Positions 35,519-46,551 of a stretch of DNA of 64,000 bases are shown here, piece after piece. The stretch spans positions 310,001-374,000 of the forward strand of contig NHNW01000022.1 in the NCBI GenBank assembly GCA_002786025.1. The letters run 5' to 3'. The stretch is from Zasmidium citrigriseum (lineage: Eukaryota; Ascomycota; Dothideomycetes; Mycosphaerellales; Mycosphaerellaceae). The notes under the pieces were generated by a model. It saw only the letters and a list, made by a program, of their open reading frames with translations, did no database searches and was not told the DNA's origin. Both the position numbers and the translations under genes were made by a program. The first letter of the stretch is position 1. Each line of letters opens with the position of its first letter.

Positions 35519-37654
35519 ATGAACGTCCTCAAGCTTCAAAAGGTAAAGCTGACCGGCTCACTACCGCGCACGTGGAAGAGCGCCAGACTGATAGTTTCCG
35601 CCAGAAATACCCCCAATTCCCGCAATCCGAGATCTACGGCCTGACCGACGCCTTCCGCAAGCTCGATGTCGACGATAAGGGCTACGTCGACGAGGCCACC
35701 GCCATCAAGGGCGCCCAGAACACCGAGCGCCAGCCTTACGATGTTGTGCGCCAGGCTTTGAAAGAGGTCGAATTGGACAGCTCGCGCCGCGTTGAGCTGG
35801 AGGACTACGTCGATCTGATTTCCCGTTTGCGTGAGAGCAGCCCTGCCCAGCAGCGGTCGCGCGGCTTCAGCAATGCCGCCAAACCAGACGGAGGAGCTGC
35901 TGCTCCAGCACCGGGACACGCCAGCAGAGGCAGCATAGGCGGCGGCGCGCAGGCCAAGGCAGGCAGAATTACTGTTGGCGGCTCGACGGCCAGCTCGCAG
36001 CACACCATCAACGAGGATGAGCGGACTGCTTTCACCTCACACATCAATGCCGTCCTTGCCGGCGATGCCGACATTGGCCACCTCCTGCCTTTTCCCCTCG
36101 ACACCTTCGAGATGTTCGATTCCTGCCGCGATGGCCTCGTGCTGGCCAAGCTCATCAACGACAGCGTGCCTGACACCATTGACGAGCGAGTGCTGAACCG
36201 AGAAGGAAAGAAGATCAAGAAGCTGAATGCTTTTCACATGACGGAGAACAACAACATAGTGATTGAGTCCGCCAAGGGTATTGGCTGCTCCGTGGTCAAC
36301 ATTGGCTCAGGAGATATCATCGAGGTCAGGGAGCATCTGGTTTTGGGTCTGATCTGGCAGATTATTCGTCGAGGTTTGCTGGGCAAGATCGATATCAAGC
36401 TTCACCCAGAGCTTTACCGATTGCTCGAGGACGGCGAGACTTTGGAGCAGTTCCTACGACTGCCACCTGAGCAGATTCTGCTGAGATGGTTCAACTACCA
36501 CCTGAAGAACGCAGGCTGGCACAGAAGGTACGTCGAGCTTGAAATCTGACGAGTATCCAACGCTGACAAAATTCTACAGGGTGCAAAACTTCTCGAACGA
36601 CGTCAAGGACGCCGAGAACTACACGGTCCTCCTCAACCAACTCGCTCCCAACGTTTGCTCCCGTTCACCTCTCCAAACCTCCGATCTCATGCAGCGCGCC
36701 GAACAAGTCCTCCAGAACTCCGATCGCCTCGACCCACCTTGCCGCAAGTTCTTGACTCCGAAGTCTCTCACCGCTGGCAACCCGAAACTGAACCTCGCAT
36801 TCGTCGCCAACCTGTTCAACAACCACCCTGGCTTGGACCCGATCACTGAAGAGGAGAAGCAAGAGATTGATGACTTTGATGCAGAGGGCGAGCGCGAGGC
36901 TCGTGTCTTTACACTATGGCTGAACTCGATGAATGTGCAGCCATCCGTGGTCTCGTTCTTTGATGATCTCAAAGATGGTATTATCCTGTTGCAGGCATAC
37001 GACAAGGTCATCCCGGGCAGTGTCAACTGGAGACATGTGAACAAGCCCCCGGCCAACGCCGTTACTCCTGCCAGCCAGGACCCAGATGAGGCATACCTGA
37101 CAATCAAGTCAGGAATGTCCCGTTTCAAGGCAGTCGAGAATACCAACTACGCTGTGGAGATTGGCAAACAGAATCGCTTCTCGCTTGTTGGCATTCAAGG
37201 TGCTGACATTACAGATGGCCAGCGAACATTGACCCTGGGCATGGTCTGGCAGCTTATGCGCAAAGACATCACGAACACTCTTTCAGCACTCGCACAACGT
37301 CTGGGCAAGCGGGAAATCAGCGACTCCGACATGGTGCAGTGGGCCAACAACACTGTCCAGAAGGGTGGCCGGTCATCTGCTGTGCGATCTTTCAAGGACC
37401 CACAGATCGCCTCCGGTACCTACCTGCTGGATGTTCTCAACGGCATGAAGAGTTCATATGTCGACTACGATCTCGTGGCAGCCGGCCGAACTCCCGAGGA
37501 GGCACATGCCAACGCAAAGCTGGCCATTTCCATTGCACGAAAGATGGGCGCAACCATCTGGCTCGTACCGGAGGATATCACTAGCTTACGGACACGCCTG
37601 ATTGTCACTTTCATTGGTAGTCTGATGGCCACTGCGGAGCAGATGGGATCATGA
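35519..37654 (+). CDS. sac6: Fimbrin/plastin, actin-bundling protein
   Basis: Three exons (35519-35542, 35605-36527, 36580-37654) give 673 residues. The first exon encodes only MNVLKLQK; splicing joins it to KYPQFPQSEIYGLTDAFRKL, which is the expected start of fungal fimbrin. An EF-hand-type region fills about 9-85. A linker follows, then two actin-binding modules of two calponin-homology domains each: CH1 with NEDERTAFTSHINAVL and DGLVLAKLINDSVPDTIDER, CH2 with LRLPPEQILLRWFNYHLKNAGW, CH3 with EREARVFTLWLNSMNVQPSV, CH4 with SDSDMVQWANNTVQKGG. The protein cross-links actin filaments in patches and cables. It is divergent from the broken acetyltransferase. Confidence 0.95.
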
Positions 37655-38762
37655 GAACGAGGAATAGCACCAAACGACTTGCACGGTCGATGTGAGAACG
37701 AGTCAACGAAGACAGGCGGCGATATGAATGAGCGTTGAGATAAGAGTCGGTATTGAAAATCATCCAAAAAGTTTCAACAAGGACAGCAGATCATTGTGGA
37801 GATACAGCTCGCTCTCTACTTTCCTCATCAAGATTGCCTCATCATTAGGCCATCGCCCTTGCTGACGGTATACAGATTCGACTCGCGGATTATAACCCGT
37901 CGCAGCGTCCTCCTGGAAGCGGATATCGGAGAACGAACCTCGCATCTGAGGCCAAATGACGGAGCGAAGTGAGATATCAACGTACTATCGAGACGAGTAG
38001 GGACTTGTCAAGACGGACTGAGTCTAGATGAGGCAGCTAGTCCAAGAAAGAGAAGGAGGAGTTGTACATTCATCGCTATCGGCAAGAACAGCGACGACAA
38101 ATCAGCCCTCTCAACTTCGAAGATTATTGGCTTGCTTGGAAACCACCAAGGTGCATGGCAAAGAGCAAGCAGAAATTGGAGAGAAGTTTACGTCCGTATA
38201 CCGCTCGATGCTGACCGTGCGTTGCAGAGTGCTGTTGACCGGATCCGACCTTGTCTCAGATCGGCCTTTTGGCTTGGCATTGAACACCCGGACCACTACA
38301 GCTCCACCAAAGAGGCAGACCGCTGGACTACACACGATTTGGAGGCCCAGGCATGCGAGGCACGCCAACGCTGTCGTTGTTGCTCAAAATGGGCTGAGGG
38401 TCGCCCCTTCTACGGACGCACATCGTTCCGCTCCGTCCGTAGCTGCTAATGCAGGCACAAGGTGGATGAACAAGCAATACAGGATGTCCCTATCACATCC
38501 ACGTGCTAGTAATGCATGGCATCATCAAGCACCGCATCCTCGCACTGCCACCGAATGCGCCTTCGTCTTCGCACGTGGGACAGGACAAGGTCCCGCATTC
38601 CTTCGAGGGAAGCACCTATCTTGCTACCGGATCCGCCAGGACTCTGGTAGAGCCTGAATGAGCTCTCTGTAGAGCTGGCGTGACCCTTCCTACTTACTCG
38701 CAACCTCGGCGGGGTGTTCATCACATGCCCCTCTATTCGTCTGAGGACCTGCATACTACATC
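37655..38762. other. Intergenic region
   Basis: This is 1.1 kb holding the fimbrin 3' flank and the promoter of the MFS gene. Short open frames on both strands have no domain or splice support. Confidence 0.5.
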
Positions 38763-41050
38763 ATGGATCAACGGAACGATTCTCCCCCTCCTACTTACTG
38801 TTTCGAAACTCACCTACGATCCATAATAACCCAAGCATCGAACACTTCATTAAATACCACAACAACAAATACGACCAACACCACAAGCCGGCCGAATTCC
38901 ACATACTCCCGACGAAGTAGCAGAGACGAGCTTACCCAGTACCACATCCCCCTGGAGAAGCGCCCAAGCACACGACATGCCCACCACAACCACCGCCCCG
39001 TCTCCTCAGTCGACACACGAACAAACTGGCGCTGGTCAGCCATCTCCCGCGACACAGGCCACAACACCAACCGCTCTCGCTGGTCGACGAGCACGCACGG
39101 CAACAACAATGACAACAACCGCGGCAGCATGGCCATCACCGCCCTTCCTCCCCTCTTCTTCTCCCCAGTACCAAATCTCGGTCTAACGCCCATCCCACCA
39201 CCACCAAAGGAACCGAGTGTCTATGACGAGAATATTGATGCCCTTGCGCGGAACTGGACAGCGGGAAAGAAGTGGACCACGACGCTGTTTGTTGCTTGGT
39301 TGGCTTTTATCAGTCCTTTGGCGAGTAGTATGGTTGCGCCGGCGGTGACCTTGATTCGGGATGAGTTTAAATATGAGGAGGATGATTGGGATACGTTTAT
39401 TGTTTCGGCGTTTATTTTTGGTTATGTGGTATGTTCATAGACCAGTAATGCCCCGGAAGACAAGAGGGAGAAAGGCTGATATGATTGACAGTTCGGCTCA
39501 CTCATCGCCGCACCTTTGAGCGACGTCTTCGGCCGCAAGATCGTAAGTCTCTTTGTTCCCTCCCTGCCGCCATCACACTTACACATCTGATACAGGTCCT
39601 CGACATCTCGACGACATCCTTCTGGCTCTGGGAACTCGCCTGCGCCCTCTCACCCAACATCACGGCCCTCCTCATCTTCCGCCTTCTCGCCGGCTTTGGA
39701 GCTTCAGCCTCCCTCTCCGTCGGCGGAGGCGTCATCTCAGATCTCTTCGATGACAACACCCGTGGCGGAGCGACCGCGCTATTTGCTATCGGGCCTGTGA
39801 TAGGACCTGTCATTGGACCCATTGCGGGAGGGTTTTTGGCGGAGAATGAGGGGTGGCGATGGATCTTCTGGCTCCTCTTCATCCTCAGCGGTATTACGCT
39901 CATCGGCTTGATTGCGTTCAATCGCGAAACGAATCCGGAGATTTTGTCTCGGAGGAAGGATGTTGATGTCAAGTCGCTCACGGTTGGACAGAGGATCTGT
40001 CGGGCCCTGGATTGGGGCATTGGAGGGGAGGATGATAGGAAGATTACGGGGAGGGAGTTGGTTACGGCTATGATCCTGCCGTGGAAGGTATGCCTTCCAC
40101 CTCGCGTTATTTGTTATTTGGGGGTTGTGACTGACCTGAAGGTGATCTAGATGTTGTTCACGGCTCCCATCGTGGCTTTGCTGTGTATCTACGCTGCCTT
40201 CGTCTACGGGCTGCTTTACCTGCTGCTTACGACGATCACGCCGACCTTCGTCTCCGTCTACAATTTCACACTTGGCAGCGCTGGCCTCGCATACATCGGT
40301 CTCGTAAGTCTCACAGTCTCAATCGCACGCGTCATCGCATCTCTCGTCCCCCACAAACCCTAGATCCCCTTAACTCTTCCGCCCATCACTAACTAAACGA
40401 ACGCACAGGGCATCGGCTTCCTCATAGCAGTCGCCATAATCGGCGGGACCTCCGACCGGCACATCGCCCGCCACAAAGCCCTCAACAACGGCATCCTCAT
40501 CCCCGAAGTCCGGCTCAAACTCTGCATCTACTTCTCCATCCTCATCCCCGTATCCTTCTTCTGGTACGGCTTCACGGCGAACAAAGACACCCACTGGGCG
40601 GCTCCCATCATCGGGCTCGCGCCGTTTGCGGTGGGCATGATTGGAGTTTTCTTGCCGATTCAGACGTATTTGATTGATGCGAGTCCCGCGTATGCGGCTT
40701 GTAGTACGGCGGCGCTGGCGAGTAGTAGGAATGTTGTGGGGACGTTTTTGCCGTTGGCGGGGCCGGAGTTGTGTGAGTATCAACACCACAACACATAAAC
40801 ACCAAAGGTTGAACAGTGATGCTAATGAGATGTTACAGACGAATCCCTCGGCCTCGACTGGGGCAACGCAACACTCGGTTTCATCGCCATCGTCCTAATC
40901 CCCGTTCCCTTTTGCATCTATCGCTATGGGGCCAAGCTGAGGAAGATGAGTGCTTGGATGAGGAATGATGAGGAGGAGAGTTTCATTCCGCCGGCGACGA
41001 CGGATGTTGTGGAGTTTGAGATTGGGATGAAGGATGTCAAGGAGCCTTGA
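38763..41050 (+). CDS. MFS drug:proton antiporter-type transporter
   Basis: Six exons (38763-39428, 39492-39542, 39596-40087, 40151-40303, 40409-40772, 40839-41050) give 645 residues. The first 150 residues are a low-complexity Asn/Thr/Ser/Arg cytosolic arm. The membrane part begins with WTTTLFVAWLAFISPLASSM. The loop 2-3 motif GSLIAAPLSDVFGRKIV is interrupted by a 51-nt exon. Helix 5 carries the GPVIGPVIGPIAGGFL repeat, close to the antiporter motif C of the 12-helix DHA1 class. A glycine-rich second half follows (FLPLAGPEL at an intron), with an acidic C-terminus. It probably exports a small molecule at the plasma membrane. It lies about 2.3 kb left of the first cluster-type gene and might serve the polyketide cluster, but this is only inference. 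Confidence 0.88.
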
Positions 41051-41489
41051 CGGCTGGGATTTACTTTGTCTGTGTTGGTTGGGCGGAGGGCGGGGTGGTA
41101 ATGTCTGATGGCCTATACGTACACTCGCCGATGCATCTCAGCCCTTCGACGACAAGATGCCCTCCTTAGCACGATCGTACATGTCGCGGTTGCTTGTGCA
41201 AGCCTTCATAATTGTGTTCTCCTTTGCACAGTTGAGCTGAGATCTGCCTGGTCGCAGCGAACATGTGAAGCCGAAGCCAGGCAGGGGTCCAAAAGACCGA
41301 AAAGGCCGCAGAAGTCCCTTGAGCGAAGATTCGGGCCCGGAACGTTGGATTTCCATGTGACAGAGACACTCTCAGCAACAACTCACGACCGTGGCAAGTG
41401 TGGCTGGACTGTACAGCAGTTGAGCATCATATACACAACAAAGAAAACCCAGCTCTTGTCTGGATCAAACGTTACAGACAGGCTGAAAG
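41051..41489. other. Intergenic, upstream of the reductase gene
   Basis: A frame is open from 41108 through the downstream gene but lacks conserved sequence before the splice site. I take it as untranslated promoter region. Confidence 0.5.
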
Positions 41490-42400
41490 ATGTCACGACC
41501 AACGAGCGTCCTCATCACTGGGTCAGTGTTCACACCTTTTCTCATAACAACCAGCAAACGACTCACAACTCTCACAGATGCAGCCCAGGCAGCATAGGCG
41601 AAGCTCTCACCCTCGAATTCCTACACCGCGGCTGCACCGTAATCTCAACCTGCCTCCCGCACGAAACCCTCCCAGAACTCGAACGAGGAGGCGCACATGT
41701 CTTCCCCCTCGACGTTCGCGACGCCTCCAGCGTCCAAGATATGGCACAGCACGCATCGAAACTCCTGGACGGACGGCTAGACATCCTAATCAACAGCGCC
41801 GGAATGAACTACGTAATGCCCATCCTCGACATCTCCCTCCCGGAACTTCAGCGAACTTTCGATATTAACGTCTTTGGCATCGTCCGCACGACGCAAGCCT
41901 TCACTCCTTTACTCATTCCTACAAAAGGAACGATAGTAAACATCTCCAGTCTCGCGGCTTACGCACCATATGTTTTTGGCGCCGCATACAACGCCTCCAA
42001 AGCCGCCCTCCTAGCCCTAGGAAACACCCTCCGCATCGAACTAAGCCCTTGGGATATCTCCGTGCAAACGATCCTCGCGGGTCCGGTTGTTAGCGGACTC
42101 ATGACACGGACGCAGAGAACATTACCTGAAAACAGCCTCTATACACCCATTCAGAGCTTTTTTGAGCAGAGGACGCAGCACGCGAAACATGGTGTTAAGG
42201 CTATGGATAGGGAGGTTTTTGCGAGGGAGATTGTGGGGGAGTTGCTTGGTGGAAAGAAGAAGGTGGGTTGGAGTTTGAGGAAGACGTATTGGATTGGACC
42301 TTTTAAGTGGCAGACTTGGTTGTTGGAGGGTTTTGGGTTGCTTGGGGCTTGGTCTTGGTTCTTTAGAAGAAAATTCGGGTTGTATTTGTTGAGATCGTGA
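41490..42400 (+). CDS. Short-chain dehydrogenase, Ayr1-like
   Basis: The exons 41490-41521 and 41578-42400 give 284 residues. The tiny first exon supplies MSRPTSVLITG. Splicing (donor GTCAGT) completes the cofactor loop as TGCSPGSIGEAL, i.e. TGxxxGxG. The other family marks are LDVRDASSV, INSAGMNYV, and the catalytic set Ser in VNISSLAAYAPYVFGAAYNASK with Tyr-x3-Lys. Residues near the C-terminus (WQTWLLEGFGLLGAWSWFF) form a hydrophobic, likely membrane-binding helix. That tail and the TGCSxGGIG-type loop fit the Ayr1 group (NADPH-dependent 1-acyl-dihydroxyacetone-phosphate reductase of ER and lipid droplets). A role in tailoring within the nearby cluster is also possible. The SDR family call is firm; the substrate call is tentative. 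Confidence 0.85.
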
Positions 42401-43308
42401 AAGGATAGTTTGGGAGTGGGTTGTATAATAAGAGACGCACATTGTATTACTGAACGTTCCATTCCGGTATTGTCTGCTAGACTGAGTTTAAGTGTGAGTT
42501 TTCTATGCATATCCGAATGAATGGCATGCAGATGGTCGATATGAAGAAGAAAGAGTCGTTAGATACTTGACGAGGCTGTATATGGTCATTTTTATGAACA
42601 CATAGAATCAACTTGTCGAGAAAATTGAAGTCCGTTGTTCTTGCCGTAGAGCATTCAGAGAGAGCTGCCCCTGCCCATGTGAACTTTCCCATGAACTCTG
42701 TCCTGACGTCAGGTTGTTGTGGTGTGACCTGCCTCACGATTTTTCACCTCGAGACTTTGGTACTCGGGACCGTTTCATTTCTTCTCAGGGCTCTGGAGGA
42801 CCACGCTATACGTTATGCATGCACTTGAGCATATGAAAGCTCGCATCCTGCCTCTCGCATACTCTCACGCTGGCGAAGCAATCCGAGGCACTCGATCCAC
42901 ACTTCTTTGTTTCAGCGACGAACGACTCGCTTTCGGCTTCGTCTCGATCACCTTCCGGCAGTCTTGAATATATGACGGTACATTCGGAGTTCGCTACTTC
43001 GACCGACTGGGGTGTTCACGGAGGTGCACAAGCCCTCGCATCCAAATTCGCCGGCACACAGCCTTGCGGGGGATTTACAGAACTCAACGACGGTACCGAA
43101 CGAGAAACATGGAGACTCACGGAGACTCAACCGAACGGAAATCGGCGAGATCCCTTTCCATGCTGGCGACATCTTACGATCGACGCGCTCCGTTCCAAGT
43201 CTGTCAACGGCGAGGATCCGTGCAGAAGTATATAGCGATTGCGAGGACTGAGGATCCCCCGTACGTGCGTCGCTCTTGCGTCTTGCTCAAACTTCACAAT
43301 ACCTCACG
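42401..43308. other. Intergenic, promoter of the dioxygenase gene
   Basis: About 900 bases without supported coding sequence. No CGG-N3-CGG pair like those of the two other cluster promoters was found. Confidence 0.45.
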
Positions 43309-44476
43309 ATGATCGCCGAAAACGATTCCGCACCCAGTACCCTGGACGGCTGGGACAGCCTGCCTCCTTTTCCTACCAACATTCCCGTCGCCCACGTCAA
43401 CAACATCTCGCATGCAAAATTACTCGCAGGCGATGCAGAGGCGCTCAAGAACCTCCTGAGTTCAGCGCGGGCGACTGGATTTGTTCGCATTGACTTCACT
43501 GACACTGAACTTGGGCGACGATTTCTCGATGGGGCCGACAAGATGTTCAAGTTGGCGGCGAAGACGTTCGATTTGCCTGCTGAGGTGAAACTGAAGGACA
43601 ACATGTTGAATCACGGCGATGCACTGCTTGGGTGAGTAGACATCATATTTCATTGTACCAGGCAAGAGTTGACATTGCATCAGATACAAAGGCCTTGGAG
43701 CATCCGTCGTCGACAAAGACGGCACCCGCGACAACAACGAGCAATACTGGATCGGCTGCGGTGACATCGCCGGCGAAGGCCACTCCCGCGCAATCTACAA
43801 CGACGTCCTCAACGCCCACATGGCAGAAATGAAAGACTTCCAAGACACAGGCAAAGAAATAACAGACCAGCTCCTGATGGTCTTCTCCGCGGTTCTAGGA
43901 ATCGACGCCGACTCACCGGACTACCTCCCCAAACTCCATTCGCACAGCCAGAACTCCGGCTCGCACGTCCGACTACTCAAGTGTCCAGCCCGGCCGTCTG
44001 CTAAAGCGGCCAACCTCCAGCCACACACGGACTGGGGTACCCTGACGGTGCTCTTCAACGCCCTGGGCGGTCTGCAGCTATATCTTCCCCAGGGGCTTTT
44101 GGGTCCAGACCAGGAGGCAGGATGGTACTACGTGAAACCCGAACGCGGTACCGCACTCGTCAATCTCGGAGACGCTATGGTCAGTTGGAGTGATGGCGAG
44201 TTCAAGAGCAACATTCATCGTGTGGTGGCACCTCCTGGAGAACAAGCACAGTGGGCGAGGTACAGCCTTGCATACTTCACTCGACCGAATCATGATGTTC
44301 CTATGAAGCCGTTGGGCCGCAAGATCACGGCAGTCAATAGCCAGGAACAATACCCTACTTTCAAAGAGTGGGCCATGCGAAGAGCACTGGCCGGCAGGGC
44401 TGACACTTTCAAAAAAGGCGATTGGGAGAAGGGACAAGGGACAGAGGGGAAATTGGCTGTTGAGGCTAGAGCCTGA
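43309..44476 (+). CDS. 2-oxoglutarate/Fe(II)-dependent oxygenase (isopenicillin-N-synthase-like)
   Basis: The exons 43309-43631 and 43684-44476 give 371 residues. The N-terminal DIOX_N-like part carries NIPVAHVNNISHAKLL and ATGFVRIDFTD. The jelly-roll domain has the iron ligands His-x-Asp in LQPHTDWGTLTVLF and the distal His in FKSNIHRVVAPP. The 2-oxoglutarate-binding Arg lies in QWARYSLAYFTRP. The order and length are those of plant/fungal non-haem oxygenases that hydroxylate, desaturate or cyclise small molecules. It is the leftmost gene of the likely polyketide cluster, with a dehydrogenase 0.7 kb to the right on the same strand. The ATG chosen is preceded by CTCACG and opens the conserved N-terminus. 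Confidence 0.88.
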
Positions 44477-45163
44477 AAGAAGAACGAGAGCGAGAGATTA
44501 GATACCCGGGGAGGCCGTGGCGTGATATTTTGACGGCATTTCGATACACTGTATAATTGCCAAAACCATGATGGCAAAATTCAAACTACTGAAACCACAT
44601 TTCGACTCTTGGATTTGAGAACCTTGGCCTCTCAGCCTTCCAAAAGCTGGGCACCAAGTCCCCCATCTGCATCGAAAGATTCCAGAACACTCCAGTCGCA
44701 ACAAGCCCCCAAATCAGTATTGGCAGCGACCAAGCCACGCTCTTGATAAGCACACTCAGGGTATATTCACCCGCTTCTACCCGTCCGAAGCGCCGTCTTC
44801 TCCAGATTGCTTAAATTTCGGCGCCCATAGCTGGGATCAAAGACTAAAGTAGTGGCCTGATAGTGGTGGACAATGCCCGAGGGTCTCCCTTGCAATGTTC
44901 CGGGCCAGGGGCACGGGCTTCGAGCATCGCCGTGGTGATGATCAGGGACTGTTGTTGATGCCGGTTCCGGATGGAGCACGTGTTTGTGGCGGAGAGAGGA
45001 TGGTGCTGTCTGGAGGATTCAAGTCTGGGTCTTTCGGTGTTGCAGTGAGCTGTTGCGGAGTTCTCAATCAGCCTTGTTGTTGAGAAGCCAACTTTGATTA
45101 TATAGAACTGCAGGACTTCAAACATCTTAGCAAAAAGCATCTTCTCTGTCATTGCTCGCCAAA
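44477..45163. other. Intergenic, promoter of the cluster dehydrogenase
   Basis: No coding support. It contains a CGG-TTC-CGG pair at 44962-44970, 194 bases before the next start codon, a spacing class that binuclear zinc factors can recognise. Confidence 0.45.
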
Positions 45164-46238
45164 ATGTCGTCTCTTGATGCCGCATCATTGTTCTCCGTTA
45201 ACGGCCTTGTTGCCGTCGTTACAGGAGGCGGGACGGGAATCGGTCTCATGATCGCAACGGCATTGGAACACAACGGTGCCACAGTCTACATTCTTGGTCG
45301 AAGAGAGGAAGTTCTGCAAACCGCCGCTCGCGAGAACGCAGTAAGCTTGGAGAAGAACCTTGAATATCGGCTTTTTGACTGACCATTCGCGATCAGAAAC
45401 ATGGCAAGATCATCCCCATCAAAGCAGACGTTAGCGACAAAGCCTCTCTCCAGGCGGCTGTCGACAAGATAACGCAGGAAGTCGGCCACATCAACCTCCT
45501 AGTCAACAACTCCGGTACTCTGGGTCGACGCCACAACGTCCTCCCTCGACCAGCACCCTTCCAACCCTTAGACAGCAAATGGACGCAATCAAGCGAAGGC
45601 CACGACTTCAGCAACCTAGACCAGGTCCGAGATTTCCTCTGGAAAGATGAAGTCGATGACTGGGACAACATCATGCGAGTCAACGTCAGTGGTATTTGGT
45701 TCACGTCGATTGCCTTCCTCGGCCTTCTGGGGAAGGGAAATGAGAAGGGCAATGTGGTCCAGAAGAGCCAGATTGTCACCGTGGGAAGCATTGGAGCCTT
45801 CATCCGCATGCTCGGGACGAGCTTTTCGTATAACCCGTCCAAGGCGGCTGCCAACCAGCTGGCGAAGATGATGGCGACGAATTTCGTGCAGTGGGGGATT
45901 AGATCGGTATGTTGCCTTAATCTCGTTTCTCGCATAACCCCAGATGCTTGCGCATATATATGAAGTCTTCGGTACTAATGATCGATTAATAGAACGTCAT
46001 TGCTCCCGGAATTTTCCCTTCAGAGATGTCCGCGGGCTCCAACACCATGGACGAGAAGAATAGAAACCGTCTGCCGCCCAAGATCCCGGAGTCCGAAATA
46101 CCTCTCCAGCAGCCGGGTGATGAGCAGGATATGGCGGCAGCCATCTTGTACTTGGCGGGTCCGGGAGGCAAATACGTCAATGGCAACGTCGTCGTGGTCG
46201 ACGGAGGACGGCTTGGAGTTCAGCCGGCGGTCTACTGA
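45164..46238 (+). CDS. Short-chain dehydrogenase/reductase, RhlG/FabG-like
   Basis: The exons 45164-45340, 45397-45906 and 45993-46238 give 310 residues in phase 0. The cofactor loop is [13 protein letters not shown] at about 20-32. LGRREEV follows the second strand, where Arg-Arg suggests [14 protein letters not shown], then [10 protein letters not shown], and the catalytic set Ser in [11 protein letters not shown] with [12 protein letters not shown] (Tyr-x3-Lys). An insertion of about 35 residues ([20 protein letters not shown] and on) before the active site is seen in fungal rhamnolipid-reductase-like SDRs. The C-terminus ends with [15 protein letters not shown], typical of the FabG class. 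It probably reduces or oxidises a carbonyl/hydroxyl of the cluster product (inference from position). Confidence 0.88.
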
Positions 46239-46551
46239 GTCTGTTCTAGAAAGTTTTGATGACGACAAACTCTTCGTCTTCGAGAAGGGCACCATCAGCT
46301 GAGGTCGGGCGTGTTCGACAGCGTTACAAGGCTCCCCTGGCCCTGTCTCATGGGCTTGAATCTAGCTGTAGACATGCTTGTACGTCTCGTACTTTTATCA
46401 CCCGAGCTGGATGTACTCGGAATGACGTCTCCCGAAGGTCTTTATCGAAGTCTTTTGAATTGAAAGAATGAGTGCAGTCGATGGGCTGGTATCTCAAAGC
46501 ATGTACATTATTTTGATAGTATGGTGGTATCTCTTCTGCGTTGCTGTGTTT
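46239..46551. other. Convergent intergenic region
   Basis: This region holds the 3' ends of the dehydrogenase and of the leftward regulator. Nothing further is seen. Confidence 0.5.

Noticed and set aside
38840..38900. AC-rich low-complexity run as a microsatellite
   Set aside because: It codes for the Asn/Thr-rich N-terminal arm of the MFS protein and is not a regular tandem repeat.
41108..41489. Upstream in-frame extension of the Ayr1-like reductase
   Set aside because: The open frame reads through the intron and would break the TGxxxGxG cofactor loop; the spliced model with MSRPTSVLITG restores it.
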